A stretch of DNA of 64,000 bases from CAYOSF01 sp964406605 (GCA_964406605.1 CAYOSF010000009.1:124001-188000); one strand, 5' to 3'. Positions 26,025-34,171 are shown, counted from the stretch's first letter. Made by a program: numbers and translations. The notes: generated by a model not told the origin, from the sequence alone.

Positions 26025-26030
26025 TATACT
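26025..26030 (+). promoter_or_regulatory. Minus-10-like element for rsfS
   Basis: TATACT lies between divergent mnmA and rsfS. It would put the transcript start near 26037, which rules out any rsfS start codon further upstream. No convincing -35 box was found. Confidence 0.4.
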
Positions 26031-26041
26031 GCGCCTGAAAT

Positions 26042-26071
26042 ATGGACCGTTTCCTCGGGAGTGGCCGCTGA
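26042..26071 (+). CDS. Nine-codon leader ORF overlapping rsfS start
   Basis: ATG followed by eight codons and a TGA. The TGA overlaps the proposed CTG start of rsfS as CTGA, the geometry used for translational coupling. It could let ribosomes reinitiate at the rare start codon. There is no clear ribosome binding site, and it may be coincidence. Confidence 0.3.
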   Translation: MDRFLGSGR

Positions 26072-26415
26072 CAGAGCCTGCCGACATCGCCCGTCGAATC
26101 GTTGACCTGCTGGCCGACCGGCAGGCGGAAGAGATCGTCTTGCTGGACATTGGCCGGGTGGCCTCGTTTGCCGACTACTTCGTTATCGCCTCCGCCGTCA
26201 ACCCTCGCCACATGCGGGCGCTTGTCGAGACGTTGAGCAAGGAGCTGCGCCAGGACGGTATCCCGTCCGGCCGCCAGGAGGGCGCTGAGGAATCCGGCTG
26301 GGTGCTGCTGGACTTCGGCGCGATCATCGTCCACCTTTTCCTACCGGAGCTGCGGGAACACTACGCGCTGGAGGAGCTCTGGCGGGCGGCGACGACCGTG
26401 GTACGGGTCCAGTAG
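26068..26415 (+). CDS. rsfS: Ribosomal silencing factor RsfS
   Basis: Protein of 115 residues of the RsfS/Iojap family, which binds ribosomal protein uL14 and blocks subunit joining in starvation. Typical segments are the ARRIVDLLADRQAEEIVLLD start, FADYFVIASAVNPRHMRAL, the GWVLLDFGAIIVHLF core and the final REHYALEELW. There is no ATG, GTG or TTG in frame after mnmA's start; a CTG at 26068 gives the natural beginning MTEPADIARR and has GGGAG six bases upstream. An in-frame ATG at 25834 would overlap mnmA by 147 bases and precede the likely promoter. Confidence 0.88.
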   Translation: MTEPADIARRIVDLLADRQAEEIVLLDIGRVASFADYFVIASAVNPRHMRALVETLSKELRQDGIPSGRQEGAEESGWVLLDFGAIIVHLFLPELREHYALEELWRAATTVVRVQ

Positions 26416-26417
26416 GC

Positions 26418-26867
26418 TTACGGGAACACCCAGGGGTCGACGCTGCGCTCCCAGGTCACGATGTCTTCTTCTTTGAAGAAGAGGGCGATCTCCCGTTGGG
26501 CGGACTCCAGTGAATCTGAGCCGTGGATGAGGTTCGGCTGGACGTACAGCCCGAAGTCGCCGCGAATGGTCCCCGGCTCGGCCTGCTGCGGGTCGGTCGC
26601 TCCCATCAGGCGGCGCACCACCTCCACCGCGTTCGGTCCCTCGAACACGGTAGCGATCAGCGGGCTGGAAGTGATGAAGCGCACCAAGGATTCAAGGAAG
26701 GGCTTTCCCTCGTGTTCCGCGTAGTGACGGCGGGCGAGCGCTTCGTCGACTCGCATCAAGCGCAGTGCCGCAATCTTCAGGCCGCGCCGCTCCAGCCGCG
26801 AGATGATCTCACCGGCCAGGCCACGCTGGAGGGCGTCGGGCTTGATCAGGACGAGGGTGCGTTCCAC
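26418..26867 (-). CDS. ndk: Nucleoside diphosphate kinase
   Basis: Enzyme of 149 residues that balances NTP pools by phosphate transfer through a histidine intermediate. The N-terminal MERTLVLIKPDALQRG and the active-site His115 in NLIHGSDS are both seen. I chose the GTG at 26867: it has a GGAGG box eight bases upstream and restores the family's usual length. A GTG at 26900 overlapping the tsaB stop would add eleven residues. It is the last gene of a minus-strand thiL-tsaE-tsaB-ndk run and converges on rsfS with a two-base gap. Confidence 0.96.
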   Translation of the reverse strand: MERTLVLIKPDALQRGLAGEIISRLERRGLKIAALRLMRVDEALARRHYAEHEGKPFLESLVRFITSSPLIATVFEGPNAVEVVRRLMGATDPQQAEPGTIRGDFGLYVQPNLIHGSDSLESAQREIALFFKEEDIVTWERSVDPWVFP

Positions 26868-26896
26868 GGATGGGACCTCCACGTTGCTACGGCGCT

Positions 26897-27607
26897 TCAC
26901 TGCGGCCCGATTGCAGGCTCCCGCAAGTATAGTGGCACCAGTGCCTTAGGATCATCCGTCCGGCCCGCCTCCAGGCGGCGCCAGCCCAGCTCAGCCAGCA
27001 GCCCCGCCCGACGCACCGCGGCCGCGCCCGCCACAATCCTGTGCCCGCGCTTCACTAGCTCCGCGGCCAGCGCCTCGTCGACCTCGCCTGTGACCAGAGA
27101 GCCCGCCGGCAGTTCATCAAGGAGGGCATCGCGGGGGACAAGGTGGGGTGGCGTCAGTTCCTGCCAGTTTGGGCTGGCGGCGTAGGCGGCCCAGGCCAGC
27201 TCGGCCCGGCCGGCGCGATGAACGGCGGCGACGGGGCCGCCCGTCGACGCGAAGGCGTATGCCTCGATCTCCAGCCGTCCGACACCGACCAGGGGGCGCT
27301 CGAGGGCGAACGCGAGGCTCTTCGCGGTGCTCACGCCAGAGCGCACTCCCCCGTAGCTGCCCGGTCCGATGCAGACGAAGATGGCTGTCAGGTCGTCCTT
27401 GGTCGCGCCCTGGCGGGCCAGCAGGCCGTCGACGGCCGGCAACACCTGCCGGGTGTGGTCGCGGGCGCAGTGCCATGTGAGCTCCGCCAGCGGGCTTCCT
27501 TCCTGAGATAGTGCGATGGAGGCCATCTCCGAGGCGGTGTCCAGGGAGAGTTCCAGCGCGCTGTCCTTTGGGGTGTTCGGCAACTCGCGGTATCCTCCCG
27601 GCCTCAC
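26897..27607 (-). CDS. tsaB: tRNA threonylcarbamoyladenosine protein TsaB
   Basis: Protein of 236 residues, the inactive TsaD paralog that scaffolds the t6A-modification complex (TsaB-TsaD-TsaE). The ASKHA-type motifs SLDTASEMASIAL, the DHTRQVLPAVDGLL helix and GPGSYGGVRSGVSTAKSLA are diagnostic; the usual GSFTG loop reads GSYGG here. The GTG start overlaps the tsaE stop as GTGA. The first twelve residues precede the conserved strand, so a later start is possible. tsaD is not in the window. Confidence 0.93.
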   Translation of the reverse strand: MRPGGYRELPNTPKDSALELSLDTASEMASIALSQEGSPLAELTWHCARDHTRQVLPAVDGLLARQGATKDDLTAIFVCIGPGSYGGVRSGVSTAKSLAFALERPLVGVGRLEIEAYAFASTGGPVAAVHRAGRAELAWAAYAASPNWQELTPPHLVPRDALLDELPAGSLVTGEVDEALAAELVKRGHRIVAGAAAVRRAGLLAELGWRRLEAGRTDDPKALVPLYLREPAIGPQ

Positions 27608-28092
27608 GTGGATGGGCGGTCGCGGCGGCGCGTCCGAGCCGCCAGCCGCCGCAGCATCTCCTCGTATCGTTCGCCGTGGGGCTCAAGCGTCAGCCGCCGG
27701 CCCCGGGCCCCCTGTTCCTCGATCCGCACCAGCAGGTGTTCTGGTGGCAGCTCCTGCCAGGCCCGCTCCGGCCATTCGACGGCAAGGGCGCCCGGGGCGG
27801 CCACCTCCTCCAGGGCCAGCTCCGCGACCTGGGCCGGGTCTTCCAGTCGGTAGAGGTCGGCGTGGTAGAGCGTCAGCCGGCCGTGGTACTCGTTGAGCAG
27901 CACAAAGGAAGAGCTCTTGACCGGCTCCCTCACCGCCAGCCCCTGGCCGATCCCTTGAGCCAGCATCGTCTTGCCGCTTCCCAGCTCACCCTGCAGGAGC
28001 AACACATCGCCCGGCTGCAGCAGCCGCCCCAGTCGCGCTCCCAGACGCCGCGTCTCCGCCGGGCTCCTGCTCACCAGCGTGGGACATTCCAC
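27604..28092 (-). CDS. tsaE: tRNA threonylcarbamoyladenosine ATPase TsaE
   Basis: ATPase of 162 residues required for t6A synthesis. The Walker A loop GELGSGKT (35-42) and the downstream FVLLNEYHG, YHADLYRLED and AVEWPERAW motifs are all present. I chose the GTG at 28092, one base after the thiL stop, since the frame extends upstream only as a shadow of thiL. A GTGA overlap joins it to tsaB, so thiL, tsaE and tsaB are likely coupled. Confidence 0.94.
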   Translation of the reverse strand: MECPTLVSRSPAETRRLGARLGRLLQPGDVLLLQGELGSGKTMLAQGIGQGLAVREPVKSSSFVLLNEYHGRLTLYHADLYRLEDPAQVAELALEEVAAPGALAVEWPERAWQELPPEHLLVRIEEQGARGRRLTLEPHGERYEEMLRRLAARTRRRDRPST

Positions 28093-28093
28093 G

Positions 28094-29137
28094 CTAGTCC
28101 GATCCTCGCCCCGCTGGGTGCTCGCGAGGTCGAAGGTGGTCCCAGCCTCCTTCCGGCAGGGCGATCTCTCGACCTGATTCGTCCAGCAGCTTGGCCTGGC
28201 AATCAGCATCGATGACCATCTCGCCGACAGTGGTGATGGGCACGTCCACTCGGCGCGCGACCTCCGAGATCTTGTCCTGGTCGCCCACGATGAGCAGTTC
28301 GTAGTCCTCGCCACCAGCAAGGGCGGAATCCAGCGCTTGCTCCGGCTCGATCACCCCGGCCAGCGCCGGATCGACGGGTACCTTGTCGCGCCAGACAACG
28401 GCGCCCAAGTCGCTCGCCTCACAGATGTGGCCGAGGTCCTGAAGCAGCCCGTCGCTGACGTCAATGGCGCAGCGCATACCCACCGCCAACGCCGTCCGCC
28501 CGGCCTGAAGGCGGGCCTGCGGCCGCAGATGGCGCTCAACCAGCGATCGGGCGGAATCAGAGTCGACCGTATCTTCACGAAGGACGCGCAGACCTCCGTC
28601 CGCGCCACCCAGGTAGCCGGTGACGGCCACCAGGTCGCCCGCCTGGGCTGCGTCGCGGCGCAGGACGAGCGGCTCGCCACTGGCATCCAGCTCGGCGCGC
28701 CCGGTGAGCGCGACGCTGACAAACGCGGTCGGCGACCGCACCACATCGCCTCCGGCGATGACGATACCGTACGCTTCCGCGGCCTCAGCCATGCCTCTGT
28801 ACAGCTCGTCTGTGTCCTCCGTCTGGGCATCGGGCGGCAGCGCCAGGGTCACGAGAGCGAAATCGGGAGTGGCGCCGACGGCCGCCATGTCGCTGACATT
28901 GACGGCGATCGCCTTCCAGCCCAGGTCGCGCCAGGGCGTGTGTTCCGGAAGGAAGTGAACGTCGGCGACCAGGGTGTCCGTGGTGGCGACGATGGCGCAG
29001 TCGTCCGTTCGCCACACGGCGGCATCGTCGCCGATGCCGACCGCCAGCCTCCCGGCAAGCTCCGCGCTCCCTTCGGAGGCGAGCACCTCCGCCAGGCGGG
29101 CGATGAGCCCGAACTCCCCGATCTCTGACACTTTCAC
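28094..29137 (-). CDS. thiL: Thiamine-monophosphate kinase
   Basis: Enzyme of 347 residues phosphorylating thiamine monophosphate to the diphosphate cofactor. Family marks include the N-terminal GEFGLIARL, the GIGDDAAV loop (34-41), TTDTLVADVHF, AVNVSDMAAVGA, GGDVVRSP, IDVSDGL and GGEDYELLI. GTG 29137 (or 29131) is chosen. A TATAAT at 29145-29150 lies so close that the transcript would begin at the start codon, suggesting a leaderless mRNA. Upstream in-frame codons run into the divergent phosphoesterase gene and were rejected. Confidence 0.94.
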   Translation of the reverse strand: MKVSEIGEFGLIARLAEVLASEGSAELAGRLAVGIGDDAAVWRTDDCAIVATTDTLVADVHFLPEHTPWRDLGWKAIAVNVSDMAAVGATPDFALVTLALPPDAQTEDTDELYRGMAEAAEAYGIVIAGGDVVRSPTAFVSVALTGRAELDASGEPLVLRRDAAQAGDLVAVTGYLGGADGGLRVLREDTVDSDSARSLVERHLRPQARLQAGRTALAVGMRCAIDVSDGLLQDLGHICEASDLGAVVWRDKVPVDPALAGVIEPEQALDSALAGGEDYELLIVGDQDKISEVARRVDVPITTVGEMVIDADCQAKLLDESGREIALPEGGWDHLRPREHPAGRGSD

Positions 29138-29144
29138 CAGGTCG

Positions 29145-29150
29145 ATTATA
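29145..29150 (-). promoter_or_regulatory. Minus-10 element of the thiL operon
   Basis: Exact TATAAT on the minus strand, eight bases before the GTG of thiL. No matching -35 box was found at normal distance. Confidence 0.5.
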
Positions 29151-29200
29151 GCGGAAGCCCTGGGCGAGAGCCGTGTGCTAGAATCCGTTCGTTCAGGGCC

Positions 29201-29935
29201 ATGCGTATCGCCGTCATCTGCGACGTCCACGCCAACCTCGCCGCATTCCGGGCGGTGCTCCGCCACGCCGAGCAACCCGGCCGCCTGGACGGCCTCTGGT
29301 GCGTGGGCGACACGGTGGGCTACGGGCCGCACCCGAACGAGTGTCTGGCATTGCTGCGCGCCTACGAGCATGTCGGCGTGGCCGGCAACCACGACCTGGG
29401 CGCGTGCGGACGCATGGGCACGGAGGAGTTCAACGAGGCTGCCGCCGAGGCCGCCCGCTGGACGGACGAACAGCTATCGCCGGGCGCACGCGCCTACCTG
29501 CAGGAGCTGCCGCTGGTCGTCAGCGAGGATCGTTTCACGCTGGTTCACGGCAGCCTGCGCTATCCGGAGTGGGAATACCTGCTCTCCGCCGAGCAGGCCC
29601 AGGCCCACTTCCAGCTCCAGCGTACGCCCTACAGTCTCGTCGGCCACTCCCACGTGCCTTTCGTCTGCCGGGAGCGGGAGGGCGCCTTGCCCGTACTGCG
29701 GCCGGCGGTGGACGGCGAGCGAATCGAGCTGGGAGCCGATCGGCTGATCCTCAACCCCGGCGGCGCCGGTCAGCCCCGGGACGGCGACCCGTGCGCCGCC
29801 TACGCCCTGTACGACGGCGACGACGGTACGATCACGTTCCACCGGGTCGAGTACGATATCGCGGCCACTCAGCGGGCGATGGAGGCGGCGGGGCTCCCTC
29901 GGTGGCTCAGCGAGCGGCTCAGCTACGGCCGCTAG
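29201..29935 (+). CDS. Calcineurin-like metallophosphoesterase
   Basis: Protein of 244 residues with the complete five-motif metal site: DVHANLAAF (8-16), the GDTVGYG motif, GNHD, a lone His in VHGSLRY, and GHSH. The size and motif order fit the YfcE/MJ0936 group of phosphodiesterases; the natural substrate is unknown. It begins with ATG behind a TAGAAT element at 29179-29184, divergent from thiL. Cytoplasmic, no signal peptide. Confidence 0.9.
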   Translation: MRIAVICDVHANLAAFRAVLRHAEQPGRLDGLWCVGDTVGYGPHPNECLALLRAYEHVGVAGNHDLGACGRMGTEEFNEAAAEAARWTDEQLSPGARAYLQELPLVVSEDRFTLVHGSLRYPEWEYLLSAEQAQAHFQLQRTPYSLVGHSHVPFVCREREGALPVLRPAVDGERIELGADRLILNPGGAGQPRDGDPCAAYALYDGDDGTITFHRVEYDIAATQRAMEAAGLPRWLSERLSYGR

Positions 29936-30027
29936 GAGCGCTCGATTGTCTGCGACGGGCAGGGTGTCTTCGAGCTTGGGCCGCTACCGGACGCCGCCGG
30001 ACCGGAGCGCGGGAGTTGAGAGCGAGC

Positions 30028-30477
30028 ATGAAGATCCTCGTTTTCACTGAGGGGACCGCGACCCAGCACCCGTCGGACGAGCAGTTCTTCGATGTCCCCT
30101 CCTTCATTCCCACCGATGGTGCCGTTGAGAAGCTCAGCAAGTGGCGGGAGCAAGGCGCACAGATCTGCTACCTGACGTCGCAGCGCTGGAGCGAGGAGCC
30201 TCAGGCGGTTGAGGCGACTCTGCAAGCGTTCGGTTTCCCGCCCGGTGAGCTGTTCTTCCGCAGAGAGGACGAGGACTACGTCGATGTGGTGGCCAGAGCG
30301 AGCCCTGACATCCTCATCGAGGACGACTGCAGGAGCATTGGTTGGGAGGAAGTGATCACGCCGAACCTCAAGGCCGAATGGGGAATCAGGGGTATCATCG
30401 TCCCAGAGTTCGGTGGATTGGCGCATCTGCCGGATGACCACCGGGAGCTAGTGAGATTGGCCTCGCCGGGAGCGTGA
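30028..30477 (+). CDS. HAD-like protein lacking the catalytic aspartate
   Basis: Protein of 149 residues whose pattern suggests a small HAD-like fold: a first strand ending ILVFTEGTA, then CYLTSQR in the place of motif II, and DILIEDDCRSI in the place of motif IV. In active HAD enzymes the first strand reads DxDxT; here the nucleophile position is Phe and the second Asp is Glu, so phosphatase activity is not expected. It may bind a ligand or be regulatory. ATG with a GAGAGCGAG stretch upstream. It is followed on the same strand by a PPOX-class protein. Confidence 0.6.
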   Translation: MKILVFTEGTATQHPSDEQFFDVPSFIPTDGAVEKLSKWREQGAQICYLTSQRWSEEPQAVEATLQAFGFPPGELFFRREDEDYVDVVARASPDILIEDDCRSIGWEEVITPNLKAEWGIRGIIVPEFGGLAHLPDDHRELVRLASPGA

Positions 30478-30507
30478 GGTAGTGGGCCGGCCAGCAAGGA
30501 GGTCGTC

Positions 30508-30933
30508 ATGAGCAACGAGGACAACTTGGAGGAGTTCTTGAACGAGGCGAACGTCGCCGTCCTGGCGACGGTTGACCCGAAGGGCCGCGCGCACGCCGCT
30601 CCCATCTGGTACCTCTATGAGGGTGGTGTCCTCATCATGAGCAGCGGCCGCGGCTCGCAGAAGCACCGGAACGTCGAGGCGAATCCCGAAGTAACGTTGG
30701 TCGTGGACCGGCGGACCCTGCCCTACTACGCCGTGATGGCGCGGGGCCCGGCCGAGATCGGGCCTCCGTTGTCGGACGAGGAGCGCCGCCGGATGGCGAT
30801 GCGCTACCTGGGTGAGAAGATGGCCGGGGCGTACTTGGAGCGCACGGCCGGAGGCGACTCCATCAGCATCCGGCTCCGCCCCCGCAGGCTCATCGAGTTC
30901 CATGGGGTCGCCGGCCGGACGCCGAGCGGATAG
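30508..30933 (+). CDS. Pyridoxamine 5'-phosphate oxidase-like flavoprotein (PPOX class)
   Basis: Protein of 141 residues with a split-barrel flavin or F420 fold signature: NVAVLATVDPKGRAHAAPIW, then GSQKHRNVEANPEVTLVVD. Members of this class bind FMN, F420 or heme. The sequence alone does not say which, and the substrate is unknown. A perfect AAGGAGG box is six bases ahead of the ATG. It is 30 bases after the HAD-like gene and may be co-transcribed. Confidence 0.85.
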   Translation: MSNEDNLEEFLNEANVAVLATVDPKGRAHAAPIWYLYEGGVLIMSSGRGSQKHRNVEANPEVTLVVDRRTLPYYAVMARGPAEIGPPLSDEERRRMAMRYLGEKMAGAYLERTAGGDSISIRLRPRRLIEFHGVAGRTPSG

Positions 30934-30984
30934 CCTCGGTGCCGGCGGACCGATCGTGGATGGCGTGACCGGTGACGGCTCCGG

Positions 30985-32214
30985 CTATGCGGGCAGGGGC
31001 TTGGCTCGTGCCCGCGGGTCGCCAGCATCGGTCGCCGGGTCGATGGAAACCTGACACCAGAGGAGGATCGTGGCCGCCAGGCGGCCGCCGCCCGAAATGA
31101 GGAAGACCGCCTTGAACCCCACGAGGGGGATGAGGAAGCCTCCGATCAACGGGCCTAGGAAGCTGGCGAAGAAGACGCCCGCCTGCTGCAGCCCCGCGTA
31201 CGTGGGCCGCCTGGCCGGGGGCGCGATCTCGAGCAGCAGGTTGAACGAAGCGAGCAGGTTGGCGGCCCATAGTACGCCGCCCAACAGGCTCGGGAATACG
31301 GCGTGCCACGGCTCGGAAGCGATGGTCCAGAGCCAGGGCACCACGGGGAACATGAGGCCGCTTGCGATCAGCAGCCACTTTGGGCCGAATCGGTCGTTGA
31401 GCTTGCCGACCATCGGCTGCGCGACGATTCCGCCGACGGCCATCGCCGACGCCGTGGCGCCGACCCAGAGGGTGGAGCCTCCCAGCCGTTGCACCAAGTA
31501 GATCGAGAAGAAAGGTCCCGCCAGCATCACGGACAACTGGAAGAGACCGGACGCGGCCACGAGCCAGAGGAGCCTGCCGTCTCGCATTGCGGACCGCGCA
31601 CCGGCGGGTGGCGGCGATGCGACTCTCATCGCCGGTCGCTCTGCCGCATCCGTGGGAATTCGCGCGTAGAACACCGACGAGATCATCCCCAGTACGAAGG
31701 CCATCAGCCAGGCCGTCTGCCAGCCGTCGAAGTCCCCCAGGCGATAGACGAGGAATCCTACCAGCGGCGCCGTGCCCAAGCCGGCGATCTGTCGGGCGAA
31801 GTTGCGCGACGCGAAGTAACGCCCGCGCATCCGCTCGGGGACGAACTGAGCGGCGAACGCGCTCCAGGCCGGCATCGCCACGCTGCTCAGGAACCCCCGT
31901 AGCGCCGCCACCGCGACGACGATGCCCAGCGCCGCCTTCCCGCTGGCAATCCAGGGTGTCGCAGCAAGGAGAAGTAAGGCGAGCCGGCTCAGACCCCCGG
32001 CGCTCAGAAGGACGATGTACTTGTATCGCCTCGTCCTCTCCGCAACCATGGCTCCCGGCCACATGGAGAGGGCGGCCAGCAGGTTGCCCATCGCGGCGAG
32101 AACGCCGATGAGGCCAAGGTTCGCGCCCAGCGCCAGAGCGAAGAGCGAGAAGTACTGGAGCCAGATGACGTCGCTGCTCTCAGCGAAGAAGCCGTCCCAC
32201 CACAGGTTGCGCAT
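30985..32214 (-). CDS. MFS transporter under c-di-AMP riboswitch
   Basis: Polytopic carrier of 409 residues with about twelve membrane helices and the typical cytoplasmic loops (MVAERTRRYKY after helix 2; VGKLNDRFGPKW after helix 8). The substrate cannot be told. ATG 32214 is chosen for the AGGAG box just upstream; an ATG at 32313 and a longer frame to 32457 would overlap the terminator of the leader. The promoter, c-di-AMP riboswitch and terminator lie upstream on the same strand, so expression should fall when c-di-AMP is high. An osmolyte or ion-related role is tempting but unproven. Confidence 0.88.
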   Translation of the reverse strand: MRNLWWDGFFAESSDVIWLQYFSLFALALGANLGLIGVLAAMGNLLAALSMWPGAMVAERTRRYKYIVLLSAGGLSRLALLLLAATPWIASGKAALGIVVAVAALRGFLSSVAMPAWSAFAAQFVPERMRGRYFASRNFARQIAGLGTAPLVGFLVYRLGDFDGWQTAWLMAFVLGMISSVFYARIPTDAAERPAMRVASPPPAGARSAMRDGRLLWLVAASGLFQLSVMLAGPFFSIYLVQRLGGSTLWVGATASAMAVGGIVAQPMVGKLNDRFGPKWLLIASGLMFPVVPWLWTIASEPWHAVFPSLLGGVLWAANLLASFNLLLEIAPPARRPTYAGLQQAGVFFASFLGPLIGGFLIPLVGFKAVFLISGGGRLAATILLWCQVSIDPATDAGDPRARAKPLPA

Positions 32215-32424
32215 CGCGCGCTCCTGAGACGGCGTCGTCTCCTCTCCCACGGCGTAGCTGGTTCCGCGCGAAGCCGCCGCGCGCGATGGAAACGGGGATG
32301 GAACGCCCTCCATGGGGTTGAACGCTCTTCCCCGTTGCCGGAGCCGTTGCAGGCCGGGAGCGCCCAACCGCCGGCCGGCCCGGCCGACGGCGGCCGGTAG
32401 AGCCCAGGGCCGTCGCGCAAATAA

Positions 32425-32455
32425 GAAGGGCCGATCCATCTTCAGTCGGCCCTTC
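32425..32455 (-). terminator. Intrinsic terminator of the riboswitch leader
   Basis: On the minus strand GAAGGGCCGA pairs perfectly with TCGGCCCTTC around an 11-base loop, followed by TTATTT. It lies immediately after the riboswitch aptamer and before the transporter, as expected for an expression platform. Confidence 0.8.
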
Positions 32456-32580
32456 AACGCCTGCGGGGTTAGCTGGCGGGTTAGGGTGGAAGGTTCACCC
32501 TCTCCCCCGGTTTGGTCCGGCGGAGTTCACCCCGTATGGTTCCCCCGTCTCCGTTGCCGGAGTTCGGCGAATCGTCTCGG
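32456..32580 (-). ncRNA. c-di-AMP riboswitch (ydaO/yuaA class)
   Basis: Read on the minus strand, the leader contains the consensus blocks of the ydaO class in order: GCCGAACTCCGGCAACGGAG, GGGGGAACC, GGGGTGAACTCCGCCGG, GGGTGAACCTTCCACCC, AACCCGCCAGCTAACC and CGCAGGCGTT. The GCCAGCTAACC block and the two-fold repeated GGTGAA elements are characteristic. In known members ligand binding favours a terminator and turns genes off. Usual targets are potassium transport and cell-wall hydrolases, so control of an MFS carrier is noteworthy. Confidence 0.93.
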
Positions 32581-32590
32581 TGTTGGGACA

Positions 32591-32619
32591 AGCGTATCTC
32601 GGCCTCGACGCGTGGTCAA
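32591..32619 (-). promoter_or_regulatory. Promoter of the riboswitch-controlled transporter
   Basis: On the minus strand TTGACC (32619-32614) and TACGCT (32596-32591) are 17 bases apart. Transcription would begin near 32584, just ahead of the aptamer, which strengthens a weak -10 match. Confidence 0.5.
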
Positions 32620-32858
32620 TAAGGCGTAGCGATGATTGTCTCATTCGTTTTCGTCTTCTCGATGGCGATGGAACGTCCTGGGGGACGCGTGGCCGTGCGC
32701 ACGCCTTCTCACCGGGCTGTGCTCCTCTCAGACATCCGTGAAAGGACGGCCCTACGCCTGACGGTAAAGGGGCGCTATACTGGCGCCTGGCGATCACGTA
32801 CCGGCGGCAGTGATCGGCCAGCAACCGCCGTGGCAGAGCTCATGCAGAGAGGTAGGTA
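32620..32858. other. Gap between transporter leader and acyl-CoA dehydrogenase
   Basis: No gene supported. TATACT at 32776-32781 is a plausible -10 element for the acyl-CoA dehydrogenase gene; no good -35 was found. Frames on either strand here are short and lack family features. Confidence 0.4.
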
Positions 32859-32861
32859 GTG

Positions 32862-34115
32862 ATGACCGTGTACCTGGACTATGACAAAGCGCTCACTCCC
32901 GAGCAGATCACTCTGCGCAGGGAGGTGCACACCTTCGCCGAGGAGGTGCTCCGGCCGGCCAGCATGGAGCTGGACAAGCTATCGGACCCGGAGGACGTCG
33001 TCAAGCGCGATTCCATCTTCTGGGACGTGTTCCGCAAGTACTACGAACAGGGATATCACGTCCGGAACCTGCCGGAGACGGCTGGCGGCACCGCGCTCAG
33101 CACGGAGGAGCAGTTCCTGGTGAACGAGGAGATCGGCTGGGGCAGCGGTGACTTCGCCGTCGGACTGGCGGTCACCAGTTTCCCGTTCATCCTCGCGGGC
33201 ATGTTCGCGGCGGCCAACCAGGAGATCGCCGACGAGTTGGTGAAGCCGTTTGTCGAGGACCGGGAGGCGCGCTACATCGGCTGCTGGGCGATCACGGAGC
33301 CTCAGCACGGGTCCGACACCCTGATGGCCGGCACTGAGTACTTCCGAGACCCGAACGTCTTCTACGAGGTGACGGCTCGGGCCGACGGCGATGAGTGGGT
33401 GATCAAGGGACAGAAGGCCGCCTGGGTCTCCAACGGCACGATCGCCACCCACGCCATGACCTTCCTCGGCATTGAAGAGAAGCGGGGAACGGGCATGGTG
33501 GGAGGCGGCGTGGCCGTCATCCCGCTCGATCTGCCGGGCGTGTCGAGAGGGCGTGCCCTGGACAAGATAGGTCAGCGTGCGCTCAACCAGGGCGAGATCT
33601 TCTTCGACGACGTGCGCATCCCGCGGAAGTACATGATGGTGCCGCCGGAACTGTACCCGATCGTCGTGGAGCAGGTGCTGACCATGGCCAACGCCTTCAT
33701 GGGCGTGACCTTCGCCGGCGTGGCCCGCGCCGCGTTCGAGGAGGCGCTGGAGTACAGCAAGGAGCGCGTCCAGGGCGGGCGTCCTATCTGCGAGCACCAG
33801 GCGGTGCAGAAGAAGCTCTTCGATATGTACGCCAAGGTGCAGGCGGCCCGGGACCTGGCGCGCTCGACGTCGATCTACAACACGGTTGCCGCGCCGGGCG
33901 CCGTCCAGTACTCGATCGCGTCCAAGGTCTTCTGCACCAACGCCGCTTTCGAGGTCGCGAGCGACGCCGTCCAGATCTTCGGTGGCATGGGTCTGAGCAA
34001 GGGCGTGCTGGTCGAGAAGCTCCTGCGCGACGCCCGTGCGGCAATGATCGAGGACGGGTCGAACGACGTACTCTCTCTGGTGGCCGCCCGCAAGCTGATC
34101 GACGGCTCGCCTTGA
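32862..34115 (+). CDS. Acyl-CoA dehydrogenase family protein
   Basis: FAD enzyme of 417 residues introducing a double bond alpha-beta to an acyl-CoA thioester. Present are the FAD/substrate motif CWAITEPQHGSD near 145, KGQKAAWVSNG near 185, the C-terminal helical domain with QIFGGMGLSKG, and a Glu at about 397 in RAAMIEDGSND, which is the usual catalytic base position. ATG 32862 or the overlapping GTG 32859; an AGAGAGGTAGG stretch lies upstream. No other beta-oxidation gene and no electron-transfer flavoprotein is nearby, so the substrate cannot be inferred. Confidence 0.93.
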   Translation: MTVYLDYDKALTPEQITLRREVHTFAEEVLRPASMELDKLSDPEDVVKRDSIFWDVFRKYYEQGYHVRNLPETAGGTALSTEEQFLVNEEIGWGSGDFAVGLAVTSFPFILAGMFAAANQEIADELVKPFVEDREARYIGCWAITEPQHGSDTLMAGTEYFRDPNVFYEVTARADGDEWVIKGQKAAWVSNGTIATHAMTFLGIEEKRGTGMVGGGVAVIPLDLPGVSRGRALDKIGQRALNQGEIFFDDVRIPRKYMMVPPELYPIVVEQVLTMANAFMGVTFAGVARAAFEEALEYSKERVQGGRPICEHQAVQKKLFDMYAKVQAARDLARSTSIYNTVAAPGAVQYSIASKVFCTNAAFEVASDAVQIFGGMGLSKGVLVEKLLRDARAAMIEDGSNDVLSLVAARKLIDGSP

Positions 34116-34171
34116 TCTTGTTCCGCAAGCCGCGGCGGGTCGATTCTGGAGAACGGACGGCAGGTGGCGGG

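Noticed and set aside
32456..32580. T-box leader reading of the MFS upstream region
   Set aside because: AGGGTGG occurs only on the wrong strand, while the minus strand matches the ydaO consensus blocks in order.
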